DNA of 64,000 bases from Shimia sp965227725 (GTDB taxonomy: Bacteria; Pseudomonadota; Alphaproteobacteria; Rhodobacterales; Rhodobacteraceae). The stretch lies in contig NZ_CBDDGH010000001.1 in assembly GCF_965227725.1 (NCBI RefSeq), positions 930,001-994,000 on the forward strand. Direction: 5' to 3'. The position numbers were made by a program, and so were the translations under genes. The notes beneath the pieces are model-generated. The model saw nothing but the letters and a program-made list of their open reading frames with translations, was not told where the DNA came from and made no database searches. Each line of letters begins with the position of its first letter. The stretch's first letter is position 1. Of the stretch, positions 40,870-49,546 are shown in pieces.

Positions 40870-41498
40870 CTGGCTGTCTTGTCCTTCCCGGAGGCCGCTG
40901 CCACCGTTTCTTCGCGTACGCCTTTTAATCTTAGGGCTTCCTCTACAACACGATTTGTGAGTCCGCCAGACGCAAGCGCTCCATGTATCACAGTTTGTCG
41001 CCCAAAAGCCAAACCCAATTCGTCAGCTGTGAGCCAGTCTATGTGGTGACCACCATATGGCGGCCTCAGTTTCGTTTTCCCGCGCTCCGATCCGTCGCTG
41101 GCCTGAAGCAGCACCACTGCCTCATCCTTGACCAGCCAATCTTTGACCTTCTCAAAGCCAGCCACCGCTGATCCGGAGCGGCGCGCAAGGCTGATCAGCT
41201 CAATCACGCGCTGCCCCAATTGGCGGGACACCTCTTGCACCAGATCCTCAGGTACCTTCACCTGCTGCTTGGCAGCACGGGCAAAAACACCTTTCTTGAC
41301 CGCCTTGCTGAGGGCGGCGACATTTGCGGTCACCCACATGCCACGGCCCGGCAATTTGCCCATCACGTCGGGCACAACCTGCTGGTCCGGCCCGACAACA
41401 AATCGGATCAGCCCCTCTTTGGGAGCTGTCGCGCCTGTGGCGATGCACTTGCGCTCTGGTTCTTCAGCCCGTTTGCCCGGACGGCCACCGCGGCTCAT
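40866..41498 (-). CDS. YlxR/RnpM-family RNA-binding protein with L7Ae-like domain
   Basis: A 210-residue protein with two parts. Residues 10-95 are the YlxR (DUF448) domain, with ERKCIATGATAPKEGLIRFV and PGRGMWVTANVAALSKAVKK; its GRG motif is typical. Residues 105-190 resemble a ribosomal L7Ae-like fold (VIELISLARRSGSAVAGFEK). The family binds RNA and is always near nusA and infB. It links transcription elongation and translation genes in this operon. It overlaps infB by four bases. Confidence 0.88.
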   Translation of the reverse strand: MSRGGRPGKRAEEPERKCIATGATAPKEGLIRFVVGPDQQVVPDVMGKLPGRGMWVTANVAALSKAVKKGVFARAAKQQVKVPEDLVQEVSRQLGQRVIELISLARRSGSAVAGFEKVKDWLVKDEAVVLLQASDGSERGKTKLRPPYGGHHIDWLTADELGLAFGRQTVIHGALASGGLTNRVVEEALRLKGVREETVAAASGKDKTAR

Positions 41499-41521
41499 CT
41501 GTTGCCCTCTGAGGCCTGAAA

Positions 41522-43141
41522 TCAGGCCTCAGCCTCCTCAGATGTGTCTTCTTCGCCGTCTTCAGCCGCTTCGGCCTCAAGCTCAGCCGGATCAACCCAG
41601 CCCAGCACGACGCGTGCTGTCATCACCATGTCCTGTGCTTCTTCCAGCGACACATCAAAAGGTTCCAGAATACCGTCGTCTTTGACACGCTCGCCGTTCA
41701 CCGTGGTCCAGCCACCGGCCAGCTCCCAGTCTGCGCAGGTTGCAAAGTCTTCGAGGTTCAGCACGCCATCTTTGGCCAGTGCCTCGATCATTTGGGGTGT
41801 CAGACCCTCAAATGCAACCAGGCTGTCCTGAACACCCAGTTCACGGGCATTATCCAGCGCAGCTTTGTTCTGTGCATCAATGTAGTCACGCGCACGGGCC
41901 TGCAGCTCGTTCGCGGTGCCTTCGTCAACGCCGTCGATGACCAGCAGTTCATCCACTTCAACATAGGCCACTTCTTCGAGGTTGGTGAAGCCCTCAGACA
42001 CCAGCAGCTGTGCGAAGAACTCGTCCAGATCCAGCGTTTCCATGAAGAGTTTGGTGCGCTCTTCGAATTCTTTCTGACGACGCTCGGATTCTTCCGCTTC
42101 GGTCATGATGTCGATGTCCAGCGCGGTCAGCTGGGACGCCAGACGCACGTTTTGACCACGACGGCCAATCGCCAGCGAAAGCTGCTCATCAGGCACAACC
42201 ACTTCGATTTTGCCAGCTTCGTCATCCAGAACCACCTTGGACACTTCTGCAGGCTGCAGGGCGTTCACAAGGAAGGTCGGCTGATCTTCGTTCCATGGGA
42301 TGATGTCGATTTTCTCACCCTGAAGCTCGTTCACAACCGCCTGCACACGGGAGCCGCGCATACCCACACAGGCGCCAACCGGATCGATGGAGCCATCGTG
42401 AGAGATCACAGCGATCTTTGCACGGGAGCCCGGATCACGCGCCACGGCTTTAATGTCGATGATGCCATCATAGATTTCCGGCACTTCCATTTTGAAGAGC
42501 TCGGCCATGAATTCAGGCGCGGTGCGGCTCAGGAAGATCTGGTGGCCACGTGGCTCACGGCGCACTTCTTTGATGTAGGCGCGCAGACGGTCGCCGGAGC
42601 GATAGCTTTCGCGGCCAATCTTGTCGTTGCGGCGCAGCACGGCTTCGGCACCGCCGAGATCCACGATCACGTTGCCAAATTCTTCGCGCTTCACAGAGCC
42701 GTTGATGATGGTGCCGGCGCGATCTTTGAACTCTTCGTACTGACGATCACGTTCCGCTTCGCGCACCTTCTGCAGGATCACCTGTTTGGCAGATTGCGCC
42801 GCGATCCGGCCCATTTCTACCGGAGGCACTTCTTCCACAAACACATCACCCACTTCCGGGTTTTCCAGATACTGTTTGGCCTGCTCTACGGTGAACTCTG
42901 CCTGATAGTTTTCCAGCAGATCGTCTTCGACAACGGTGCGCACGCGGGTGAAAGTCGCCTTACCGGTCTTGCGGTCGATGGAAACACGAATGTCCATTTC
43001 CGCGCCGTAGCGGCTTTTGGCTGCGCGGGCGAGGGATTCTTCCATCGCTTCAACCACCAGCCCGGGGTCGATCATCTTTTCGCGCGCAACGGCTTCGGCG
43101 GTCTGAAGCAGCTCAAGTTGGTTTGCAGAAGTGATTGCCAT
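41522..43141 (-). CDS. nusA: Transcription termination/antitermination factor NusA
   Basis: A 539-residue protein with the RNA-polymerase-binding N-terminal domain (1-125), S1 (about 135-200; GTIINGSVKREEFGNVIVDL), two KH domains (DPVGACVGMRGSRVQAVVNE and LAIGRRGQNVRLASQL) and C-terminal acidic repeat domains (about 365-510). The ATG at 43141 after GAGGAG is used; a longer frame to 43180 overlaps rimP and lacks a ribosome site. It lies 4 bp after rimP. The very acidic C-terminal tail (EDGEEDTSEEAEA) is normal for alphaproteobacteria. Confidence 0.96.
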   Translation of the reverse strand: MAITSANQLELLQTAEAVAREKMIDPGLVVEAMEESLARAAKSRYGAEMDIRVSIDRKTGKATFTRVRTVVEDDLLENYQAEFTVEQAKQYLENPEVGDVFVEEVPPVEMGRIAAQSAKQVILQKVREAERDRQYEEFKDRAGTIINGSVKREEFGNVIVDLGGAEAVLRRNDKIGRESYRSGDRLRAYIKEVRREPRGHQIFLSRTAPEFMAELFKMEVPEIYDGIIDIKAVARDPGSRAKIAVISHDGSIDPVGACVGMRGSRVQAVVNELQGEKIDIIPWNEDQPTFLVNALQPAEVSKVVLDDEAGKIEVVVPDEQLSLAIGRRGQNVRLASQLTALDIDIMTEAEESERRQKEFEERTKLFMETLDLDEFFAQLLVSEGFTNLEEVAYVEVDELLVIDGVDEGTANELQARARDYIDAQNKAALDNARELGVQDSLVAFEGLTPQMIEALAKDGVLNLEDFATCADWELAGGWTTVNGERVKDDGILEPFDVSLEEAQDMVMTARVVLGWVDPAELEAEAAEDGEEDTSEEAEA

Positions 43142-43145
43142 TGTC

Positions 43146-43724
43146 TTACTCCTCGGACTCTTCGGTCTCGACGTCGTCAAAATCGTCTTCGTTCAAGATG
43201 CCCGCCTCTTTGCGAGCTTTCAGCATTTCTTTGATCAGGTCATCGGTCAGCACCAGCTTGGCATCTGCCAGCCAGTCAAAGTTCAGACCTACAGTCACGG
43301 TCTCACCCTGATTGTCGATGTTGATCAGAACATCTTCGCCTTCGATACCAGCCAGCACACCTCTGAAGCGCTTGCGCCCATCAATCAGTTCGCTGGTTTC
43401 GATCTTGGCTTCATAGCCTTCATAGGCCTCAAAATCCTTCAGGCGCGTCAGCGGGCGGTCCACACCGGGGCTGCCCACTTCCAAAGTGTAGGAATCCGCC
43501 AGCGGATCTTCCACGTCCAGCACCGCGCTAACCGCATTGGAGATCTGCGCGCATTCATCCACTTCGATGCCGCCACCGGGGCGTTCAGCCATAATCTGCA
43601 GGGTGTGGGTTTTCCCACCCATCAGGCGCAGGCGCACCAGCTCAAACCCCATGTCTTCAATCACGGGGCCAACAATATCTGCCAGCTTGCGGTCAATCGC
43701 CGCTTTGGCAATCAGGTCACTCAT
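43146..43724 (-). CDS. rimP: Ribosome maturation factor RimP
   Basis: A 192-residue protein for 30S subunit assembly. It has the alpha/beta N-terminal domain (GPVIEDMGFELVRLRLMGGK, about 20-39; DECAQISNAVSAVLDVEDPL; YTLEVGSPGVDRPLTRLKDF) and an SH3-like C-terminal barrel, plus an acidic tail. It is the first gene of the rimP-nusA-ylxR-infB transcription unit; the terminator of the upstream gene lies only 18 bp before its start, so its promoter must overlap or lie beyond that hairpin. Confidence 0.95.
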   Translation of the reverse strand: MSDLIAKAAIDRKLADIVGPVIEDMGFELVRLRLMGGKTHTLQIMAERPGGGIEVDECAQISNAVSAVLDVEDPLADSYTLEVGSPGVDRPLTRLKDFEAYEGYEAKIETSELIDGRKRFRGVLAGIEGEDVLINIDNQGETVTVGLNFDWLADAKLVLTDDLIKEMLKARKEAGILNEDDFDDVETEESEE

Positions 43725-43741
43725 AGGCGAGCTCCAAACAC

Positions 43742-43764
43742 AAAAAAACGGGCCCGCGGCCCGT
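43742..43764 (-). terminator. Terminator between peptide-binding protein gene and rimP
   Basis: ACGGGCC (43748-43754) and GGCCCGT (43758-43764) pair perfectly with a 3-base loop. On the minus strand the stem is followed by seven T residues (complement of A 43742-43748). It ends transcription from the binding-protein gene about 115 bp after its stop. Confidence 0.85.
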
Positions 43765-43879
43765 CGATCTTTCTCGGTGGTGCGTTCGGTGTCAGCCGAT
43801 CGCGCCGCTGTTGAGAAGGCATATACGTGTCAGAAGCTGAGTCTGCAAGCCAGAATGTTGGACCGCGCGTTGCGCGGCC

Positions 43880-45436
43880 TCAGGCGCGCCACCAGCGTTC
43901 GGCAAAGCGTGCATTGTCCATCCCGTAGTGTGCGCCTGTGGCGCGCGGGGTGGCAATCGCCTTGGAGGTGGCCTGAAGGTGATCAGCAAAGGCCGGAATG
44001 ATCAGATTTCCTGACTGCGCGACAAGCTGTTGCAGCTCCCCATAGAGCGCCCGGCGCTTGGTGCTGTCCATCTCAGAGCGCGCCGCACCAAGAAGCGTAT
44101 CAAACAGCGGGTTCTCCCAGCCGCCCCGGTTCCATGTGGCGCCCGGTGCCAGATATGTGGCCATCGCCCAGTCTTCCGTGGCACGGCCCGCAGATGCGGA
44201 AAGAGACAGCTGGCTTGGTTGCGCAGAGAAGGCGATATCCACACCCACCTGCTTCAGCTGCTTGGCAAAAACAGCGGCCGCAGCTTGCCCCTGCCCGCCG
44301 GACCCGCCGATGAGTCGCAACAACAGCTGATCAACGCCTGCGGCGCGCAGAAGATGGCGCGCCTGCTCCGGATCATGCTCCAGCGCCCCAAGCGTGCCCG
44401 CATAGAATGGATTTGAAGGGCCAACCGGAGTATCGCTCCCCGACGCGCCATATCCGAGCAGCAGATCATCCACAAAGGTCTGACGATCCACCGCATGTTT
44501 GAGCGCCCGCTGCACAGCATCCGCTTCTGCCAGATTGTGACGGCCATCAAATGCAAAGCTGAAATGCTGGTTGCCGCGCAACTGTTGCAGCGTGATGCCC
44601 TCAGCCCGTGCGATCTGGGTGGCATAAACTGGCGCGATTTGCGCAACCGCATCCGCCTGCCCTTCCAGCAGAAGGTTCAACCGCTCTGAAGGCGCATCGA
44701 CGTTCACAAAATCAAGCGCTTCAAAGAAACCGGCGCGTCCATCCTTGTAGTGTGACGACACCCGCGTCGCCTGCAGGCGCTGCCCCGGCTCAAAGGATTG
44801 CACGCGATAGAGCCCGGTGCCGATGCCGTTGAGCATCGCCAATTCGACATAGCCCGCCGGATAGATCACCAGATGGTAATCCGCGAGAAGATAGGGGAAA
44901 TCCGCGTTGGAGGCCGCCAATGTGAACTGCACCTGATGATCGCCCAGCGCATGGATGCCGGTCACATCCCGCAGCAAAGGCTGCGCAGGCGAGGGATGCG
45001 CAGGATCAAAATGCAGCGCAAAGCTTTCCAGAACATCCTCGGCCACAAAGGGCTTGCCGTTGTGGAAGCTCACATCTTTGCGCAGATCAAAGGTCCAGAT
45101 GCGCGCGTCCTCGCTTGCGCTCCAGCTTTCCGCCAACTCGCCTTTCAGCGCGCCATCCGCTGCAATTTCCGTGAGGCAATCAAACACCGCGCCATGCGCC
45201 GCCGCCATCATGAACAGGCTGTCATGATCCCGTGCGTCCCATGTGTCTTGCGCCGTTCCTCCCGTAAGAACACCGCGCAACGTCCCGCCGGTCTTGGGGG
45301 TGCCCGCCATCAACGCAAGACCGGAGGCCGCCAGCGCACCTGCGGCGGCACCAGAGGTCAAAAGGCTGCGTCGACTGATACGGGGCAAAGAAAATCTCCG
45401 GTTCTGCGGGCTTTGATCAGACGCGCTCGCCCGCAT
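43880..45436 (-). CDS. TAT-exported peptide/nickel-type ABC substrate-binding protein
   Basis: A 518-residue family 5 (OppA/DppA-like) binding protein. A twin-arginine signal SRRSLLTSGAAAGALAASGL lies near residues 21-40, so it is probably exported folded. The body has TFDLRKDVSFHNGKPFVAED (about 124-143) and YPAGYVELAMLNGIGTGLYR, typical of this family. No permease or ATPase genes are adjacent, so it is an orphan or serves a transporter elsewhere. It starts 17 bp after the proline iminopeptidase gene on the same strand, a combination that would suit peptide uptake and cleavage, which is inference. Confidence 0.85.
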   Translation of the reverse strand: MRASASDQSPQNRRFSLPRISRRSLLTSGAAAGALAASGLALMAGTPKTGGTLRGVLTGGTAQDTWDARDHDSLFMMAAAHGAVFDCLTEIAADGALKGELAESWSASEDARIWTFDLRKDVSFHNGKPFVAEDVLESFALHFDPAHPSPAQPLLRDVTGIHALGDHQVQFTLAASNADFPYLLADYHLVIYPAGYVELAMLNGIGTGLYRVQSFEPGQRLQATRVSSHYKDGRAGFFEALDFVNVDAPSERLNLLLEGQADAVAQIAPVYATQIARAEGITLQQLRGNQHFSFAFDGRHNLAEADAVQRALKHAVDRQTFVDDLLLGYGASGSDTPVGPSNPFYAGTLGALEHDPEQARHLLRAAGVDQLLLRLIGGSGGQGQAAAAVFAKQLKQVGVDIAFSAQPSQLSLSASAGRATEDWAMATYLAPGATWNRGGWENPLFDTLLGAARSEMDSTKRRALYGELQQLVAQSGNLIIPAFADHLQATSKAIATPRATGAHYGMDNARFAERWWRA

Positions 45437-45453
45437 ATTGTCCAGCAGTTTTC

Positions 45454-46428
45454 CTAGATGCGCGCCAATTGATCCATGATGCGCACCAGTTCCGCGCTGA
45501 TGCCCGGCTCAGAGAGCGCGTGACCGGCGTTTCGCACCATGCGCAGATCCGCCATATCCCCCCAGGCCTGGGCCAGATTATAAGCCGCCCGCGGAGGGCA
45601 GATCATGTCATAGCGCCCCTGCACGATATATCCGGGAATGTCTTCCAGAACGGCCATGTTCTTCAGGATATGGCCATCGGTGTCGAGGAATCCAAGGTTC
45701 CGGAAATAGTGATTCTCCAGCCGCGAGAAGGCACGCGCATATTCTGCGGGGGCATCCCCGCCCGCACCGTTGGAATAAACCGACGCCAGCGCATTTTCCC
45801 AGCCAGCCCAGGCACGGGCGTATTTGATCTCCGTTGCGCGATCACCGCAGAACAGGCGGTGATGGTAGGCCTCAATCAGATCGTCTTGCTCATCTTCCGG
45901 AATCAGCGAGGTAAACCGCGCCCAGGGTTCGGGCCAGAATTGCCCGGCGCCGCCGCCATAAAACCAATCAAGCTCGGAGCGGGTCATCAGGAAAACACCG
46001 CGCAGCACGAGGCAAACCGTGTTTTCGGGATGCGCCTGCGCATACAGCAGCGACAGGGTTGCGCCCCAGCTGCCCCCAAAAACAATCCATTCGGCAATGC
46101 CCAGCGTAGACCGGATATGTTCCATATCAGCGATCAAATGCCACGTCGTGTTGTGCGCCACCTCAGCATGCGGGCGCGAGTGGCCACAGCCACGCTGATC
46201 AAACAAGATCACCCGATAAACCTTGGGATCAAAGTAGCGCCGCATCGCCGGGCTGCTGCCGCCGCCGGGACCGCCATGCACAACAATCACCGGCAGCCCT
46301 TGCGGATTGCCCGATTGTTCCACATAGATCGCGTGACCGTCGCCCACGTCCAGCATCCTCTGGTCGAAGGGTTCGACCGGAGGGTAGAGGTAGTGCACTG
46401 CGCGCTTTTGGCCCGAGTTTTTGTCCAT
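45454..46428 (-). CDS. pip: Proline iminopeptidase
   Basis: A 324-residue cytoplasmic alpha/beta hydrolase that removes N-terminal proline from peptides (family S33). The oxyanion loop is VIVVHGGPGGGSSPAMRRYF (48-67), the nucleophile Ser is in VFGGSWGATLSLLYAQAHPE, Asp in IVQGRYDMICPPRAAY and His in RNAGHALSEPG. DQRGCGHSRPHAEVAHNTTW is diagnostic for the family. It is divergent from ubiG with a 49-bp gap and precedes the peptide-binding protein gene. Confidence 0.93.
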   Translation of the reverse strand: MDKNSGQKRAVHYLYPPVEPFDQRMLDVGDGHAIYVEQSGNPQGLPVIVVHGGPGGGSSPAMRRYFDPKVYRVILFDQRGCGHSRPHAEVAHNTTWHLIADMEHIRSTLGIAEWIVFGGSWGATLSLLYAQAHPENTVCLVLRGVFLMTRSELDWFYGGGAGQFWPEPWARFTSLIPEDEQDDLIEAYHHRLFCGDRATEIKYARAWAGWENALASVYSNGAGGDAPAEYARAFSRLENHYFRNLGFLDTDGHILKNMAVLEDIPGYIVQGRYDMICPPRAAYNLAQAWGDMADLRMVRNAGHALSEPGISAELVRIMDQLARI

Positions 46429-46477
46429 GTCCTACCTATAATGGTTGCGACGCCCAAATGAGCATGGAGAGTTCAAA

Positions 46478-47221
46478 ATGCAAGCCACGAATACCACGGT
46501 AGATCCAGCCGAAGTGGCCAAATTCGAGGCCATGGCGGCGGAATGGTGGGATCCGAACGGTAAGTTCAAACCGTTGCACATGCTCAACCCCTGTCGGCTT
46601 GACTACATTACGTCGCAGATTGCGGCAGAGTTCAATCGCGACTTGTCTCAAGCTTTGCCTTTTGCCGGGTTGCGTCTGCTTGATATCGGCTGCGGCGGCG
46701 GTTTGCTGTCTGAACCGATGGCGCGTTTAGGGGCGGAGGTTGTTGGCGCAGACGCTGCGGAAGGCAACCTGCCGGTGGCACGCGTCCATGCGGAGCAATC
46801 CGGCCTGACCATCGACTATCGTCACACCACAGCCGAAGCCCTTGCAGAGGCCGGGGAGCAGTTTGACGTGGTGCTGAACATGGAAGTTGTGGAGCATGTG
46901 GCCGATCCGCTGAGCTATCTCACGGCCTGCCAGCAGTTGCTGAAACCGGGCGGGCTGCACATCTGCTCCACCATCAACCGCAACCCGAAGAGCTTTGCCA
47001 TGGCCATCATCGGCGCGGAATATGTCATGCGCTGGCTGCCTAAGGGCACCCATGAATGGCACAAATTCATCACGCCTGATGAGCTGTTTGGCTTGATCGA
47101 GCAATCCGGTCTCACACCGGTGGATCGCAAGGGCTTTGTGTTCAATCCGATCAGCTGGCAGTGGTCGCTTTCAGATCGCGATCTGAGCGTGAACTACGTG
47201 ACCGCCAGCATCAAAGACTGA
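46478..47221 (+). CDS. ubiG: Ubiquinone biosynthesis O-methyltransferase UbiG
   Basis: A 247-residue SAM-dependent methyltransferase for both O-methylation steps of ubiquinone synthesis. The start VDPAEVAKFEAMAAEWWDPN and MLNPCRLDYI are UbiG hallmarks. The SAM site is LRLLDIGCGGGLLSEPMARL, and LNMEVVEHVADPLSYL is the post-I motif. The ATG at 46478 follows GGAGA; an upstream frame start at 46445 would add 11 residues before the ribosome site. It is convergent with marR, 4 bp apart. Confidence 0.94.
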   Translation: MQATNTTVDPAEVAKFEAMAAEWWDPNGKFKPLHMLNPCRLDYITSQIAAEFNRDLSQALPFAGLRLLDIGCGGGLLSEPMARLGAEVVGADAAEGNLPVARVHAEQSGLTIDYRHTTAEALAEAGEQFDVVLNMEVVEHVADPLSYLTACQQLLKPGGLHICSTINRNPKSFAMAIIGAEYVMRWLPKGTHEWHKFITPDELFGLIEQSGLTPVDRKGFVFNPISWQWSLSDRDLSVNYVTASIKD

Positions 47222-47225
47222 CGGG

Positions 47226-47666
47226 TTAACCGCCGTCTTCAAGCTTGAGGCGCAATTCGCGCAGGATCGGGAGCGCCGCGCGCACCCGGTCATCCCCAAG
47301 CTTGCTCACCATTTCATTGATGATGGGCGCCATGCTGGCCAGCGCCGCGTCGCGCGCCTGCCGTCCGGCGGGGCTGATCGCCACCATCTTGCGTCGCGCG
47401 TCGTCCCAATCGGGCCGAATGTGCACATAGCCTGCCAGCTCAAGCTTGTTGAGCGTGTTGGTCATGGCACCGCGCGTGAGGTGAAACGTCTTGGCCAATT
47501 GTGCCGGGCTGCGCTCTGCGTTGGAGCGATCCAGATGATTGAGCACAGAAAAATGTGAAAGCTCCATGCCTTTGGGCAGGACTTTGGACAGGCGGGATCG
47601 GGCCAGCTGGTCCACCATGAGAATTTCACCAAACAAGGTGATGGCCAATCCGCTTTTGTCGTTCAT
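47226..47666 (-). CDS. MarR-family transcriptional regulator
   Basis: A 146-residue winged helix-turn-helix protein. The recognition region is AQLAKTFHLTRGAMTNTLNK (60-79) followed by the wing ELAGYVHIRPDWDDARRKMV. It forms dimers that usually repress nearby or own genes and respond to small aromatic or oxidising ligands. It directly follows the nitrilase-family gene (stop and start nearly touch), so it is the last gene of comF-grxC-nitrilase-marR and may be autoregulated with them. Confidence 0.88.
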   Translation of the reverse strand: MNDKSGLAITLFGEILMVDQLARSRLSKVLPKGMELSHFSVLNHLDRSNAERSPAQLAKTFHLTRGAMTNTLNKLELAGYVHIRPDWDDARRKMVAISPAGRQARDAALASMAPIINEMVSKLGDDRVRAALPILRELRLKLEDGG

Positions 47667-48497
47667 TTAAGGCCCGTCAAACTCTCGATCGTGCTGAAGT
47701 GCTGGCACCTGCCTGCGGGCTTTTTGAACCAAAGAGAGATCAACATCAACAATCGTGACACCGGCCTCGGTGCCTGCGTCCGCAAGAACCTCCCCCCAGG
47801 GGGCCACCACCATGGAATGCCCATGGGTGCGCCGCGCCTGTCCACGCGTGGTCGCATGGGTGCCGGTCTGCGCCGGGGCAATCACAAAACAGCCGGTTTC
47901 AATGGCCCGCGCGCGCAGGAGCGTTTCCCAATGCGCCGCCCCTGTGACATGAGAAAAGGCCGCGGGCACCGTCAGGATCTGCGCACCAGCCTTGGCAAGA
48001 CTGCGATGGAGTGCGCCAAAGCGCACATCATAGCAAATCGTCATCCCAATCGCGCCAAACGGGGTTTCGGCCACCACCGCCTTGTCGCCCGGGCGATAGC
48101 CATCTGATTCGCGGTAGGTTTCTTCCGGCGTCACATCCACATCAAACATGTGGATTTTGTCATAGCGCGCGACGATCTCCCCCTTGTCGGAGATCACAAA
48201 CGACCGATTGGCAAAGCGCCCATCCGGATCATGTGTCTTTAAACCAAGACTGCCGATCAGCGCCCACATGCCAAGCTCAGCGCATAGGGCAGAGAGCGCG
48301 GGAAGCGTGGCGTCTTCTTCCTCCAACCGCAGCACCTCGTTCTGGCGACTGCGGCTGGTAGAAAGACAATTCATCACCTCCGGCATAAAGGCGAAGTCTG
48401 CCCCTTCAGATTTTGCCTCGCGCATCATCGCCGACGCGGTGGCCAGGTTTTCCTCTGGCACGTCGGAGGAGGTCATCTGAAGCAGGGCGGCGCGCAT
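47667..48497 (-). CDS. Carbon-nitrogen hydrolase (nitrilase superfamily, Nit1-like)
   Basis: A 276-residue amidase of the nitrilase fold. The catalytic Glu-Lys-Cys set is in FAFMPEVMNCL (Glu), IVARYDKIHMFDVDV (Lys) and GMTICYDVRFGALH (Cys). The RYDKIHMFDVDVTPEETYRE segment matches the Nit/deaminated-glutathione amidase branch, which repairs a transamination by-product of glutathione. Location next to grxC, a glutathione-dependent protein gene, agrees with that, but specificity is inferred. It starts 6 bp after grxC. Confidence 0.85.
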   Translation of the reverse strand: MRAALLQMTSSDVPEENLATASAMMREAKSEGADFAFMPEVMNCLSTSRSRQNEVLRLEEEDATLPALSALCAELGMWALIGSLGLKTHDPDGRFANRSFVISDKGEIVARYDKIHMFDVDVTPEETYRESDGYRPGDKAVVAETPFGAIGMTICYDVRFGALHRSLAKAGAQILTVPAAFSHVTGAAHWETLLRARAIETGCFVIAPAQTGTHATTRGQARRTHGHSMVVAPWGEVLADAGTEAGVTIVDVDLSLVQKARRQVPALQHDREFDGP

Positions 48498-48503
48498 GGC
48501 AGA

Positions 48504-48761
48504 TCAGGCCGCCAGCAGAGGGTCGAGCTTACCCGCGCGCTCCAGCGCCATCAGATCGTCGCAACCACCCACGTGGGTCTCGCCGATGAAAATCTGCGGC
48601 ACGGTGCGGCCACCGTTGGCGCGGGTGATCATTTCTTGTTTGCGCCCTGGGCTGGTCAGCACGTCAATCTCTTTGAAGTTGACGTTTTTCTGTTTCAGCA
48701 GGCGTTTTGCGGCGTGGCAGTACCCACAGAGCGGGCTGGTGTAGATTTCGACAGGCTGCAT
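48504..48761 (-). CDS. grxC: Glutaredoxin 3
   Basis: An 85-residue glutaredoxin with the dithiol active site SPLCGYCHAAKRLL (CxYC, residues 9-22). The cis-Pro region RTVPQIFIGETHVGGCDDL binds glutathione. The ATG at 48761 after AGGAAAG is used; an upstream ATG at 48779 would add six residues. It reduces protein disulfides and mixed disulfides with glutathione. It lies between comF and the nitrilase gene on the same strand. Confidence 0.93.
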   Translation of the reverse strand: MQPVEIYTSPLCGYCHAAKRLLKQKNVNFKEIDVLTSPGRKQEMITRANGGRTVPQIFIGETHVGGCDDLMALERAGKLDPLLAA

Positions 48762-48799
48762 GGTCTTTCCTTTATGCACTCAAATTGTTTGTCGGCCAT

Positions 48800-49531
48800 T
48801 TAGGAACCCTTTGCAACGCGTGCCAGTGTCAGAACACACACATCTGTGGCATTTGCCTGAAAACAGGCGTCGGTTGCCGCCTTTAACGTCGCCCCGCTGG
48901 TCAAAACGTCATCCACCAGAAGCACATACGCGCCCTTCAAAACTCCGTGATGTTTGGGGTTTGCCGCAATCGCTCCGGCGAGTTTTTTGTGGCGCGCCGC
49001 TGCAGTCAGCCCTTCCAGACTGCCACGCCCATGCCGCCGGATCAGCAAATCCGGGCAATAGCTGGCTGAAACCTCACAGGCCAATGCCTCCGCAAGAAGC
49101 GCCGCTTGATTGTAGCGCCGCCGCAGCAGTCGCAGGCGATGCAATGGCACAGGGGCGATCACCGTCTCAGCCCTCAGAAGCGGGGCAGCAGCGCGGGCGA
49201 GCCATTTTGATGCAGGCCGCACAACCTCGGTGCGGTCCCCGTGTTTGAGTGCCAGCACAAGCCTGCGCCCTGTGCCCGCATAAAGCAAAGCGGCGCGCGC
49301 CTTGCGCCAAGGGGGCCGGTCTTTCAGACAGGCATCACAGACCACACTGTCCTCCCCCTGCAAGCGCGTCACCGGGGTGGCGCAGGTGTCGCACACGTCT
49401 GCGCCAAGAAAATTGGTGTCTGCCCAGCATTCGGCGCATAAGCCGAAGTCACTTTCGACCATATCACCGCAGCCGACGCACCGCGGCGGAAACAAAAGAT
49501 GCAGCGTTGTTTGAAACTTACGGGCGAACAA
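48800..49531 (-). CDS. comF: ComF-family phosphoribosyltransferase-like protein
   Basis: A 243-residue protein with an N-terminal double zinc ribbon (PPRCVGCGD, CAECW, CDTCATP, CDACL) and a type I phosphoribosyltransferase domain with the PRPP loop YVLLVDDVLTSGATLKAATD (about 205-224). In naturally competent bacteria ComF helps DNA uptake; elsewhere its role is unclear. No ATG lies near the expected N-terminus; the TTG at 49531 gives the family length. It leaves only 15 bp to the divergent methyltransferase start, so the promoters of the two genes must lie inside each other's coding sequence. Confidence 0.82.
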   Translation of the reverse strand: MFARKFQTTLHLLFPPRCVGCGDMVESDFGLCAECWADTNFLGADVCDTCATPVTRLQGEDSVVCDACLKDRPPWRKARAALLYAGTGRRLVLALKHGDRTEVVRPASKWLARAAAPLLRAETVIAPVPLHRLRLLRRRYNQAALLAEALACEVSASYCPDLLIRRHGRGSLEGLTAAARHKKLAGAIAANPKHHGVLKGAYVLLVDDVLTSGATLKAATDACFQANATDVCVLTLARVAKGS

Positions 49532-49546
49532 CCTATTTTCCGCGCT

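Noticed and set aside
38344..41049. 901-residue open frame on the plus strand opposite infB
   Set aside because: Histidine- and phenylalanine-rich antisense of infB with no recognisable domain; infB itself is certain.
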